From Salipaludibacillus neizhouensis (GTDB taxonomy: Bacteria; Bacillota; Bacilli; Bacillales; Salisediminibacteriaceae): 64,000 nt of DNA. Location of the stretch: assembly GCF_002886185.1 (NCBI RefSeq), contig NZ_KZ614146.1:1284920-1348919 (forward strand), given 5' to 3'. Both the position numbers and the translations under genes were made by a program. The stretch's first letter is position 1. Each line of letters begins with the position of its first letter. The notes under the pieces were generated by a model, which saw nothing but the letters and a program-made list of their open reading frames with translations, was not told where the DNA came from and made no database searches. Below, one piece after another: positions 9,205-17,565 of the stretch.

Positions 9205-9241
9205 AAAAGACCCTTCGATGTTTTTCTGAAGGGTCTTTTAT
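9205..9241 (+). terminator. Strong rho-independent terminator
   Basis: AAAAGACCCTTC and GAAGGGTCTTTT form a 12-bp stem followed by ATTCATTTTTT. The stem and its flank (CGAATAAAAGACCC) recur almost exactly at 58306-58339, again followed by the dispersed repeat. Confidence 0.9.
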
Positions 9242-9278
9242 TCATTTTTTCCTCGCTTGAGCGAACCACGCGAGTTCC

Positions 9279-9318
9279 ACTCGTGCCAATGAAGCAGAGA
9301 ACCGTCCCCTTGTTTTTC
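9279..9318 (+). repeat. Dispersed GAACCGTCCCC repeat, copy 3
   Basis: ACTCGTGCCAATGAAGCAGA followed by GAACCGTCCCCTTGTTTTT, about 40 bases after the terminator. The spacer (GAGCGAACCACGCGAG) also matches the spacer of copy 4 near 58355. Confidence 0.88.
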
Positions 9319-9339
9319 CAACTGGCATGTCTTGTTTGG

Positions 9340-9783
9340 CTAACGGTGTGGAAATTTAAGTGGTATAATTTGACCTCTAATTTCACCTGCTGGATTTTGT
9401 TCAGTATGAGCATTAACATAAGTTAATTCTCGTTCCATGAATTTCAATAAATCTTTTACAGTTTCTATACCTGCTTTATTTTCTACAATATCATCATTAG
9501 TAATAGTCCCTGTAATAAGACCTCTTCTCGTCGTAATCCCATTTTGCTGCTCAAGCGTTTCTAGGTCAGCCCCAAAAAGGAATGCAACTACAGGTCCGTT
9601 TACACCTCGGGCACCAACGTGGATATGTGCTTGAACAAAGTTTTCAATGTTTTTAACTTCTAGTGCAAACTTTATCTTCGTTTTATTTTTATTAGCTACA
9701 AATTTCGCTGAACCAAAAGCATCCGTTTCCACAGGAGGGACTTCATTTTCACCTTTTAATCTTGTCCTAAAGAATGTTAGCAT
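9340..9783 (-). CDS. CHRD domain protein
   Basis: 147 residues; the ATG follows AGAGAGGTGAT. Essentially the whole protein is one CHRD domain: 'FRTRLKGENEVPPVETDAFG' at the start, 'FVQAHIHVGARGVNGPVVAF' in the middle and 'YVNAHTEQNPAGEIRGQI' at the end. CHRD domains occur in chordin and in many bacterial proteins; the bacterial function is unknown. There is no signal peptide, so it is probably cytoplasmic or spore/cell-surface associated. Confidence 0.92.
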   Translation of the reverse strand: MLTFFRTRLKGENEVPPVETDAFGSAKFVANKNKTKIKFALEVKNIENFVQAHIHVGARGVNGPVVAFLFGADLETLEQQNGITTRRGLITGTITNDDIVENKAGIETVKDLLKFMERELTYVNAHTEQNPAGEIRGQIIPLKFPHR

Positions 9784-9899
9784 CTTTAATCACCTCTCTT
9801 TCCTGCAACTAATACAGTCTATGTAAGGTAATTTTAATTTGTATAGGTTAGTAGCTAACTAAAGATGACTAGTTTCTCAGGAAGGGCTACAGAAAATCC

Positions 9900-9997
9900 T
9901 TATTTTATATCCCAAGATTTACTCAGTAGATATATTCCTCTTTTTATTTCCTCTTCTGATACTCCCGAAAATCCTAATACAAAGAGTATGGATGGAT
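9900..9997 (-). pseudogene. C-terminal fragment of a MocR/PdxR-type regulator
   Basis: The minus strand encodes 'ILFVLGFSGVSEEEIKRG' then 'IYLLSKSWDIK' and a stop at 9900. This is the typical C-terminus of MocR/PdxR regulators ('..LGFs.l.eeeI.eGI..La'). An upstream in-frame stop and lack of a start show that only the tail remains. It is an independent copy of the family present at 1-1226. Confidence 0.65.
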
Positions 9998-10222
9998 CCT
10001 AATACTGGAATACGTGGGGGATTTTGAATGTTTTCATGTAAATTAAAGGTAGAATTCTTTAATATGGAAGTGCCACGATGCTTGAATAATCGAAGCATCG
10101 CTTTCCTTGTTCTGCTAACTGGCAGTTATGTTTAATAAGAATTCTTTAATGTTTTTTCCAATCAATACATGTAATCTAACATATGGGGAATGATTAGATA
10201 AACTGATATAAGGAGAGTTAAT
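9998..10222. other. Intergenic region with a palindrome
   Basis: CGATGCTT (10076-10083) and AAGCATCG (10093-10100) can pair. AGAATTCTTTAAT occurs at about 10051 and again at about 10138. No gene is seen. Confidence 0.4.
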
Positions 10223-10687
10223 GTGAAACAAATAATACTTTGGCTAATGTTTCTAGTTCCTATTGCATCTCTGTTGCTAATTGGAGATAAAACTCTTAGA
10301 AGATTTCTCCCAGTTGCATTGTTTGTTACTGTAGTCAACACTCTTATTTACCAAGCTGCATATCATTATAATTGGTGGAGAGAACCTGGGCTGTTTGACT
10401 GGGACAAAGTTGCAAATATTCCTTGGGTATATAGTGCATATTTAGTAGCAACATTATGGATTTTTAAGTTAACCTACGGAAAATTTACTGTTTATTTAAT
10501 AACAAACCTAATATTGGATGGTGTATATATATATTTATGGTATCCAATCCAACAAAAACTTGGATTAGCTACAAGCGAAATGTCACCAGATATTACTTAT
10601 TTAATTATGATCGGAGTAGCCCTTTTAATATATGGTTTTCAGATTTGGTATGAAAAAGATTTACATAGTTATAAAGATAATAACTAA
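10223..10687 (+). CDS. CBO0543-like integral membrane protein
   Basis: 154 residues from a GTG preceded by AAGGAGAG. Five hydrophobic segments alternate with aromatic loops ('AAYHYNWWREPGLFDWDKVA', 'DGVYIYLWYPIQQKLGL'). The aromatic-rich, four-to-five helix layout resembles the CBO0543 family of uncharacterised Firmicutes membrane proteins. The next gene encodes a second protein of similar type, so the two may be ancient duplicates. Function unknown. Confidence 0.6.
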   Translation: MKQIILWLMFLVPIASLLLIGDKTLRRFLPVALFVTVVNTLIYQAAYHYNWWREPGLFDWDKVANIPWVYSAYLVATLWIFKLTYGKFTVYLITNLILDGVYIYLWYPIQQKLGLATSEMSPDITYLIMIGVALLIYGFQIWYEKDLHSYKDNN

Positions 10688-10933
10688 ATCCTTCCTAATT
10701 TCTTCTTAAAGAAACGGAGGTGCAAGAAGCTAGTTGCCCTTTAGTATCTAATTCCTATCGATTCATTCTTACACAATCAGGCGCAATTCAATAATAAGAA
10801 TTGAACCCTTTCTTTGTATATAGGGGCTGATTGCGAAAAAAAATACTTAAACTAACTGGCAGGTAAGTTGAATAAAATTAACTATTATTACACAAACTGA
10901 CATCACCGAATTCACATATGGGAATGTGATAAA
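10688..10933. other. Intergenic between the two membrane-protein genes
   Basis: Contains ACACAATCAGGCGCAATTC near 10773. A related CAATCAGGCGCGATTATC occurs near 11688 inside the small frame at 11576. No gene is recognised here. Confidence 0.35.
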
Positions 10934-11533
10934 ATGTTTAAGAATTTCATAAATATTGGTTTTAATATTGAGTCGTTTATTTCTATTTTTGGAATTTTGA
11001 TTGGTTTGGTTGTTCTTATTTTATTTTTAAAATTAAATTGGAAAAAGTATGGTTTATTATTTATCTTATCTGCGTTAGTTGGCAACATACTTTGTTATAT
11101 CTTTGTTAAATTGAATTTCTACTCATTTCCATACTTGTTATTCCCGAAAATACTAATAATGCCTTTAACTCCAATTACATTTTCTTTTCCAATAATAGTT
11201 CTAATAGCTGTACGTTATAGCCCCAACCACTGGGGATGGAAAATACCCTTCTATTGGACAATCGTCCATGTAGGTATGTTTTGGGAAACTTGGTTGTTAG
11301 AAAATACAAGATTAATTGAATATAATTTTAAATGGGATTTTTGGGATTCTTATACTTGGTGGTGGATATTTTTCTTGATTTTTGAATGGGTTGGAGGAAT
11401 TATAGTACCTGAAAATTTAAGAAAACCTATTAACATTCAATCTTTGAGATTCGGTAAACTAGGGTGGGCAATTATTCACTTCATATTAATTGTTACAATT
11501 TTTCTCGGAGGTTACTATTTAGGCTCTCTTTAG
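10934..11533 (+). CDS. CBO0543-like integral membrane protein
   Basis: 199 residues with six hydrophobic segments and a tryptophan-rich stretch ('WDSYTWWWIFFLIFEWVGG'). Like the neighbour at 10223 it looks like a CBO0543-type membrane protein of unknown role, here with about 45 additional N-terminal residues. The ATG has only a weak GGAATGTGATA upstream. No partner domains are seen. Confidence 0.6.
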   Translation: MFKNFINIGFNIESFISIFGILIGLVVLILFLKLNWKKYGLLFILSALVGNILCYIFVKLNFYSFPYLLFPKILIMPLTPITFSFPIIVLIAVRYSPNHWGWKIPFYWTIVHVGMFWETWLLENTRLIEYNFKWDFWDSYTWWWIFFLIFEWVGGIIVPENLRKPINIQSLRFGKLGWAIIHFILIVTIFLGGYYLGSL

Positions 11534-11575
11534 ATAAAACAATAATAAACTAAAAAAAACTAAAGGGTGCAAGAG

Positions 11576-11737
11576 TTGAATAAGGCTGTTTATTTAAACA
11601 ACTATAATACTTCTTTATTTAAAGTGGATGAAGATGTGGAGATAACTAAGCAATGGAAACAAGATGAGAGTGATTCTATCTTCTTCAATCAGGCGCGATT
11701 ATCAACAACGGAGGTAGAAAAAAGATCAAACTTTTAA
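11576..11737 (+). CDS. Small hypothetical protein
   Basis: A 53-residue open frame from a TTG preceded by AAAGGGTGC (begins 'MNKAVYLNNYNTSLFKVDED'). It is acidic and hydrophilic, with no recognisable domain. The ribosome binding site and even codon use favour a real small gene, but it could be the head of a truncated one. The stop is followed by the start of repeat copy B. Confidence 0.35.
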   Translation: MNKAVYLNNYNTSLFKVDEDVEITKQWKQDESDSIFFNQARLSTTEVEKRSNF

Positions 11738-11771
11738 ACTAAACTGAAAATTAAATCTGCTGGAGAGGAAT

Positions 11772-12117
11772 CTATTTTGTCTTAATCTTTTTTCAAAATG
11801 GATTCTTTTTATTTATGTAAAATATAGGTTTGCGTTGTATTTTGATCAAACTATACCTTAAAGCTACAACTACGCTGTTAATTGGAAGTGGGGCAGAGGT
11901 TACTGCGGTTTGCAAAAGTCTGATCTATTTAATCGAGTGGCTCGTCTACGAAAAGAAAGCCATTACGATGGATCGCGACGCCAGAAACATTGAGTATTTC
12001 ACAGAAAAATATCGTGGCAGGCTTAACCCGGAACTGGCCGCGTATAAAGCGAAGATCGAAGGTGGGGAATACAAGAAGTCATCTAGGTCTTCTTTCATTC
12101 TAGCAAGCGATGAATAA
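11772..12117 (+). pseudogene. Chimeric remnant: repeat copy B + MDR gene piece + unknown C-terminal fragment
   Basis: 11772-11880 repeats the sequence upstream of the MDR gene (2335-2450). It then jumps into GGGGCAGAGGTTACTGCGGT, identical to codons for 'GAEVTAVC' inside that gene (3057-3080). From about 11915 it continues in frame into unrelated, more GC-rich coding sequence ending 'AKIEGGEYKKSSRSSFIL' with a stop at 12117. The result is an open frame (11830-12117) without its own proper start. I read it as a recombination scar joining a deleted MDR paralogue to the tail of another gene. The tail ('DRDARNIEYFTEKYRGRLNP') is not one I recognise. Confidence 0.6.
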
Positions 12118-13025
12118 CAAGAAAAGTAACAGACAAGCATTTAAATTAAAATTATAAGGGGAAGAAACATGAACAGATTAGAACGTGGAGCTCTTTTATA
12201 AATTCCAATGGAAATTCCAGATTAAGTACTTAATCAAGATTTATTCTAATCTAATATTTAAAAGGATAACATTTACCGAACTAGAGGTCTTTCATCAATT
12301 TGCTAGATTTGATGGAGACCTCTTTCTTCATGCTCTTTGTTACGTAACTTTGATAATAGTTTTCTAGAAGAAACTACAATTTACATCAAAAATATCCACC
12401 GTAGGACATTGTTTACATAATTTTAATAATTCCACTATATTTAGTTAACATAAATTCCCTATACTGAAATTAGTGTGGTTAATAAGTAGTCAATCTCTTA
12501 AATTTCATCTAAGAGATTGACTAGAATATTTAAGGAGAACATAGAATAGTTGAAAAAATCATCATGTAAAAAATTTAGAGCAGAAAATGTGTTGACAACC
12601 GATTAGCAATTAATTCGGTTTTGCGGATAACAGAACCGCAAAAGTAATATGTGTAAAATGGTAGCTGCATAAAGTGGGGTAATGGTATTAATCTAAAAGT
12701 TAGGAGGACAAAGTGGAAGGACATGATTACTATAAAGAAAGTATATTGACTTATGCTACTACTTTTGGACGAAGTATTCTAACTTTTTATTAGCCAGCTA
12801 TTTGTCTTATGTAATCAATGAAGCAAAATATGGAAACTTAATAGTGGAATTAATACCTCAACGTGTTTTGTAATTTATCTTCTCCTTAATAAAGTAATAA
12901 CCACATGAGGAAAACGTACATTTTTTTCATTACTATTTGAACGTAAATTGTAATACTCAAGTAGAAAATTATTTTAATGTGCGAGGTTTTAGAAAGTGAT
13001 TTGAGAAGGGAGAAATATAAAAATT
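12118..13025. other. Gene-poor 0.9 kb with two strong inverted repeats
   Basis: AGTCAATCTCTTA / TAAGAGATTGACT (12488-12522) is a 13-bp stem with a 9-base loop and no T tract. TTTTGCGG / CCGCAAAA (12619-12643) is an 8-bp perfect palindrome just after a TTGACA (12592). A terminator-like AGAGGTCT...AGACCTCTTT hairpin lies at 12290-12326. A 26-codon frame at 12713-12793 has a good AGGAGGAC but no known relatives. These elements may belong to a deleted gene or to the upstream region of the phosphatase gene. Confidence 0.45.
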
Positions 13026-15506
13026 ATGATATGTATAAAAAGACAATTAATTAAATCACTAACAATACTTGTAATTCTATCCATGGTATTTTCTATGCTT
13101 CCTGTTCAGGCAGCCAGTCAATTTTCTGATATCGAGGGGAAGTTTGCGAAAGATGAAGAAGCTGCAAATTCGTTTAAAGATTCATCATCTATTCCAGCTT
13201 GGAGCAAAGGATTTGTAGGTGGTGTTTTAGCTGAAAATATTATGGTTGGATATCCAGATGGAAGTTATAAACCTCTCCATAACATTACTCGTGCAGAAGC
13301 AGTAGTTACATTAAAAAATGCTTTAGAAACAGATGAGCTTTCAAAAACATCAAAAGCTTCAAAAGCTACAAAATCATCTAAAGCTTCAAAACCATCAAAA
13401 CCAAAAAAACCAAAAAAACCAACAAAATCAACAAAACCATCAAAACCACAAGGGACTACTAATGAAGTAAATGTAGATGTTCCTGAAGTGGAGCAACCTT
13501 TACCAGCAGTGGATAATGGTGGAAATGCTAATGATTCTACCTTAAAGAATATAGATGCGACTAATCCTTTTATTCATATTTTAGACGGTTTTGATCAAAT
13601 ATGGTCAATGAATCAACCAAATTGGAGAGACGGAACAGCGTTAACTGAACCAGGTGCAAATGATGAGATTGCAAACTATGGTGACGGACCTACCGTTTAT
13701 TTTGATGGATATAAAAATGATAAGACAAAAGTAGTAGCTGATAAGAAAACATTTGTTAACGTAGAAATCAAAGATGCAGAGACTTGGGCAGCTAATATGA
13801 AATATGTAGAAGATGTTACTAAAAACAGAACAGATGAAGAGGCGTTAGCAGCCTATTATGATGATCAAAGAGATAAGATATATAGTATGATGGATGCTTA
13901 TGGGCCTTTGGCTAATACCTACGTAGATATAGTGGACCCTGTAACAAGTGTTGTAAGATCAACAGGGGACATGAATAAGGTATTGGAAGAAATGACTGTT
14001 GAAGATCAAAGCCAAGGAATGGGAGAATGGCAGGAATCTGAACTTTCAGATGCGATGGATTTAGTTTCTTTAATTAGATTTAGAAATCCTTCTTCGTCTA
14101 ACCCTTCTAAGTACTTTTTCTCTTCTCCGAGACCGTACAGAATGAATTCAAATGGAGAAGTGAAAGAAGTTGTTGATGAGAACGGTTTACCTGTTTGGGA
14201 AACAATCGGTAGTGGTGAAAATGTAGTAGAGGATTTACCTTCAGGTGGTAAAAAAGAAACAGGAGAAAAACATTTCCAACAATATGAAACGAATGTGGAA
14301 GTAATTCCTGCATTGGACTATGTAAGAAGAAAAGCGGAAGACGGAAGAGGAAAAGATGGAGCTTTTCCAAGTGGACATACAAGTGCATCGTATTTGTCAA
14401 CATTCGGATTTGCATACGCAACACCGGAAAGATATGCTGAATTTTTAACAAGAGCAGCTCAAATGGGAGAAAATAGAATAGTGAGCGGAATGCACTCTCC
14501 ACTTGATGTTATAGGTGCAAGAATACAATCTACAGCAATGACTGCATTTGCATTTAATATTGAAGAAAACAGAGAGGTATTAGATAAGGCTTATGAAAAT
14601 GCTGGAGAGGTATTCGGTGAATTAGCTGAATCAAAAGAAATGAGCTTGTACGAATATGCGCATACGGTAACAGAGGATTATACGTTTGAAAGTGCGTACG
14701 ATAAAGAAAAGTGGGAAGATCATGAAGCAAATAAAGCTTTCTATCGGGAAAAACTTACTTACGGATTACCTCAAACAGGAACAAAAGGTTTAGACCCTGT
14801 AGTACCTAAAGGGGCAGAAGTTTTATTAGAAACTCGTCAACCTTATTTGACAGATAAACAACGTAGAGAAGTAATATATACCACAGAAATTGAATCAGGC
14901 TACCCTGTAATAGACGAGTCAAATGGTTGGGGTAGAATTGATTTGGTAACTGCAACTGATGGATATGGTGAGTTTTTACACAATGTAACAGTTGATATGG
15001 ATGCTTCAAAAGGTAGATTTAATGCCCATGATTGGTGGAGAAATGATATTAATGGTAGTGGTATGCTTACCAAGCAAGGGACAGGAACGCTTACATTGAC
15101 AGGAGATAATAGTTATAAAGGAGGCACATTGCTAGAAGAAGGAACGCTAGAAGCTACATCTACGACTGCTTTTGGTGAAGGCGATCTTTATTTAGAAAAT
15201 GGAACAGCTTTAGTGAAAGTAGACGGACCTTTACATTTAAATGGAAATTTCACAATAGAAGCTGGAAACTTAAATATTTCAATGGATGATGACAACAGTC
15301 AACTAAATGTTGATGAACTGTTATACATTGATGGTGGGGATCTTAATTTAGATTTTTCTAATTATGAAATAGAAGGTGCTCAAGACATGACTTTAATGAC
15401 TGCCAACAAAGTGAAAGGTAAATTTGATAATGTAACTGCTTATGGTTACAATGTGACTGTCACTTATGAAGATAATAGTGTCATTGCACATATCGAAGCA
15501 AAATAA
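13026..15506 (+). CDS. Secreted SLH-anchored PAP2 phosphatase with autotransporter-type beta repeat
   Basis: 826 residues. A signal peptide is followed by 'AAS' near residue 30. One S-layer homology unit (~35-95: 'GVLAENIMVGYPDGSYKP', 'NITRAEAVVTLKNAL') should bind secondary cell-wall polymer. Residues ~105-145 are a Ser/Lys/Pro-rich low-complexity linker. The PAP2 catalytic region near 440-500 has 'AFPSGHTSASY' and 'RIVSGMHSPLD', the conserved PSGH and R-x5-H-x3-D motifs. The C-terminus carries an autotransporter-associated beta-strand motif ('KQGTGTLTLTGDNSYKGGT', ~690-735) and further beta repeats. It probably acts as a non-specific acid phosphatase on the cell surface. Only one SLH unit is visible, fewer than the usual three. 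Confidence 0.88.
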   Translation: MICIKRQLIKSLTILVILSMVFSMLPVQAASQFSDIEGKFAKDEEAANSFKDSSSIPAWSKGFVGGVLAENIMVGYPDGSYKPLHNITRAEAVVTLKNALETDELSKTSKASKATKSSKASKPSKPKKPKKPTKSTKPSKPQGTTNEVNVDVPEVEQPLPAVDNGGNANDSTLKNIDATNPFIHILDGFDQIWSMNQPNWRDGTALTEPGANDEIANYGDGPTVYFDGYKNDKTKVVADKKTFVNVEIKDAETWAANMKYVEDVTKNRTDEEALAAYYDDQRDKIYSMMDAYGPLANTYVDIVDPVTSVVRSTGDMNKVLEEMTVEDQSQGMGEWQESELSDAMDLVSLIRFRNPSSSNPSKYFFSSPRPYRMNSNGEVKEVVDENGLPVWETIGSGENVVEDLPSGGKKETGEKHFQQYETNVEVIPALDYVRRKAEDGRGKDGAFPSGHTSASYLSTFGFAYATPERYAEFLTRAAQMGENRIVSGMHSPLDVIGARIQSTAMTAFAFNIEENREVLDKAYENAGEVFGELAESKEMSLYEYAHTVTEDYTFESAYDKEKWEDHEANKAFYREKLTYGLPQTGTKGLDPVVPKGAEVLLETRQPYLTDKQRREVIYTTEIESGYPVIDESNGWGRIDLVTATDGYGEFLHNVTVDMDASKGRFNAHDWWRNDINGSGMLTKQGTGTLTLTGDNSYKGGTLLEEGTLEATSTTAFGEGDLYLENGTALVKVDGPLHLNGNFTIEAGNLNISMDDDNSQLNVDELLYIDGGDLNLDFSNYEIEGAQDMTLMTANKVKGKFDNVTAYGYNVTVTYEDNSVIAHIEAK

Positions 15507-15534
15507 TAGCAATTGGTAATTTGAAATATCTAAG

Positions 15535-15560
15535 CTGTCGACTATTGTCGGCAGTTTTTT
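15535..15560 (+). terminator. Terminator of the PAP2 phosphatase gene
   Basis: CTGTCGAC and GTCGGCAG form an 8-bp stem (one G-T pair) with a 4-base loop, followed by TTTTTT, 30 bases after the stop. Confidence 0.8.
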
Positions 15561-15564
15561 AATT

Positions 15565-15959
15565 AAATCTAAAAAGCACCATCTATCACATTTAACGGTC
15601 GTTACAACGCTTATTGGTTTAAGCTGTTTTATCAACAGTTAATAAAAAGAACGAACTTAAACTATGCATAGAAGCTCGTTCATGTAAATAAGACAGATAT
15701 CGCTATAGAGGCAGAAAGCAAGGATGATTCATGGAAGTTAAAGGACGTACTCGCCGACACGTATCAAATGTCCAGATACTTTCGACAGTATGCCCCTGCA
15801 ATGATAAAGATTAAAAAGGAGATATTTGGCGTTGATTATAATGACACTCGTAAGGTAGTGAAGGAAATGGATGATGCAGAACTTTATGGTTGGATGGCGG
15901 GGAGGTATCAGGAGTATGATCGGGAGTTGAGAGAGGGTTTGGTAAAAGAGAGTGTTTAG
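15565..15959 (+). pseudogene. Degenerate gene fragment, copy 1 (copy 2 at 33127-33606)
   Basis: Highly similar (roughly 90% by eye) to 33213-33606. The frame reads 'KAPSITFNGRYNAYWFKLFY', then an in-frame TAG where copy 2 has TGG (within the 'NLNYAWKL' region), then 'MSRYFRQYAPAM' to 'LVKESV' and a stop at 15959. The 5' part, present in copy 2, is missing here because the PAP2 terminator region abuts it. Family unknown. The two copies are direct repeats bracketing the rhamnogalacturonan locus. Confidence 0.75.
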
Positions 15960-16100
15960 GGTTCGTGGGTAACGCCCCATTATCCAACCGAATTTTTTTA
16001 ATATCTACCATTTATTCATACCAACAATGATAAGTTTATCCGATTGGATAGGGAACGATGGTACCTGTGCTACCCTTTACCTTTTAGTAAGAGAACTCCA

Positions 16101-16904
16101 TCATTTTGATAGATGGCTGTGAAGTAGGGGAATCTTTAATCGGTATATCTCTTCGGCAACCAGTTCAGCAATTTGCTTCGCACCATTTTCTTGAAAATGT
16201 GTATTGTCACTTACACCCTCTGGATAATTAGGGTGTTCGCCTTCGGCAAACCACATGAAGAGATCTTTACTTCCTTCTGGTCCAAGTTGATTGTACAAGT
16301 CGATACTTCTTTCAGACATGTCGATAACCGGCACTTGTTCTTCTTCTCCAAGCTGCTTCATCGCTTCTGGATACTCTCCGTGTGACCGCTTTGCTTGTCC
16401 ATCTTCTGTAAACCTTCTTCTTTCAACCGGCGTTAATAAAACCGGTATAGCCCCTTTTTCACGAGCTCCATCGATATACTGTTTCAAATAGCTTTTGTAA
16501 GTTGTGAAGGGTTCTGTATAACGAGCAGGGTCATTTGACTTTGAATCATTATGTCCAAACTGAATGAATAAGTAATCTTTCTTTTCAATTTCAGCAAGTA
16601 TATTGTCTAACCGGCCTTCATCAATAAAGCTTTTGGAACTTCTCCCTGAGGTGGCTTGGTTTTGGACTACAATTTTTTTATCAAACATTGGGTCAAGTAC
16701 TTGGGCCCACCCTGTACGAGGAGCTCGGTCTTCTCCATAATAAGATGCAGTTGAATCACCCGCTATATAAATGGATACATTGTTTTCATGGCTTTCTTCT
16801 GTCCCGGACGATGAATAGGCCATAGCCGTTTGAGTCCCCCATCCTAAACTGATAAAAATCAATGCAGCAAATAGTAACATGCCTTTCTTGCTAATTTTTT
16901 TCAT
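16101..16904 (-). CDS. rhgT: Secreted SGNH esterase, rhamnogalacturonan acetylesterase type
   Basis: 267 residues from the ATG at 16904 (AAAAGGAGTGAG upstream). A longer in-frame start exists at 16967 but has no such site and would bury the signal peptide. Signal peptide: 'KKGMLLFAALIFISLGWG'. SGNH blocks: 'IAGDSTASYYGEDRAPRTGW' (Ser nucleophile in GDS), 'QNQATSGRSSKSF' (Gly), 'FIQFGHNDSK' (Asn) and 'SDNTHFQENGA' (Asp-x2-His). This arrangement is that of rhamnogalacturonan acetylesterases such as B. subtilis RhgT/YesY, which deacetylate the pectin backbone outside the cell. It faces away from the uptake operon and belongs functionally to it. Confidence 0.88.
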   Translation of the reverse strand: MKKISKKGMLLFAALIFISLGWGTQTAMAYSSSGTEESHENNVSIYIAGDSTASYYGEDRAPRTGWAQVLDPMFDKKIVVQNQATSGRSSKSFIDEGRLDNILAEIEKKDYLFIQFGHNDSKSNDPARYTEPFTTYKSYLKQYIDGAREKGAIPVLLTPVERRRFTEDGQAKRSHGEYPEAMKQLGEEEQVPVIDMSERSIDLYNQLGPEGSKDLFMWFAEGEHPNYPEGVSDNTHFQENGAKQIAELVAEEIYRLKIPLLHSHLSK

Positions 16905-17107
16905 TGTCTCACTCCTTTTATAAGTTATAACTCTTCTCAACTTTATTTCTTGTTTTCCTCTCACCATTCCACCTCTTTCCTATAAGTAGTAAAGACTGGA
17001 TTCACACCTTATCCCTCTTAAACAAATTATAACGAAGCTGTTATTACATATTTTGCTCAAATCAATTCATGTATCTTACATTTACCGAGAATGTTTGCGT
17101 TTCTGCT

Positions 17108-17170
17108 TCAATATGAATGATCCTCTCTATATTGATTAGGAGAAGTTCCTGTTATCCGAGTAAAGACACG
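17108..17170 (-). pseudogene. C-terminal remnant of an AraC-family regulator
   Basis: The minus strand reads 'RVFTRITGTSPNQYREDHSY' then a stop at 17108. This is the end of the second helix-turn-helix of AraC proteins ('F.R.Fk...G.sP..YR'). Only about 20 codons survive. A complete AraC regulator is present at 24954, so this may be the relic of a second regulator beside the esterase. Confidence 0.6.
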
Positions 17171-17376
17171 CAATTTGTAACATTTAAAAGTTTAGTAGAA
17201 AACTAGAAGTTAACTTCTGGTTTACAAAGGGCCGGCTGAAAGTCATGGACACTTTCGGAAGGCCTCTACTATTAGCTGGAAATTGGGAAGATTACACTAT
17301 CCAATTAGAGGTTTAGCTAGAATGTGCATATCTTACATCCAGCAAACAATTTGTGCAAAAGCGTTAAAATCAGTAT

Positions 17377-17390
17377 AGAAAACGCTTACA
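17377..17390 (+). promoter_or_regulatory. Probable CcpA cre site
   Basis: AGAAAACGCTTACA matches the cre consensus TGWAANCGNTNWCA at 13 of 14 positions, 175 bp before the ABC permease gene. It would give glucose repression of the locus. Confidence 0.7.
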
Positions 17391-17565
17391 TAAAATAAAA
17401 AACTTATGATTGTTCATAAACTTGTATTAGCTAGGATACGATACATATTTTGTTTCTAAATCTACAATTTGTGTATTTCATGTAGAAATGGATGGTTGAA
17501 TGAGCTTGATGGTGCTAGTTATAATCAATTTGTAATATTAAAAAAAAGAGGGGGAGGGTAGGGAT

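Larger units (their letters stand above)
16905..17565. promoter_or_regulatory. Divergent control region between acetylesterase and ABC importer
   Basis: 660 bp with a decayed AraC tail (17108-17170), an imperfect hairpin near 17232-17266 and a cre site at 17377-17390. The importer start is preceded by AAAGAGGGGGAGGG. The position suggests control of both the secreted esterase and the uptake operon from here. Confidence 0.5.

Noticed and set aside
10223..11533. The two aromatic-rich membrane proteins as a toxin/immunity or sporulation signalling pair
   Set aside because: No secretion partner, regulator or sporulation motif; resemblance to uncharacterised CBO0543-type proteins is the most that can be said.
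13330..13450. Repetitive TCAAAA/AAACCA tract that looks like a microsatellite or CRISPR-like array
   Set aside because: It is the coding sequence of the Ser/Lys/Pro linker in the PAP2 protein; unit length and spacing are irregular.
17354..17367. TGCAAAAGCGTTAA as a second cre site near the ABC operon
   Set aside because: The central CG is misplaced by two bases relative to the consensus; the site at 17377 is far better.
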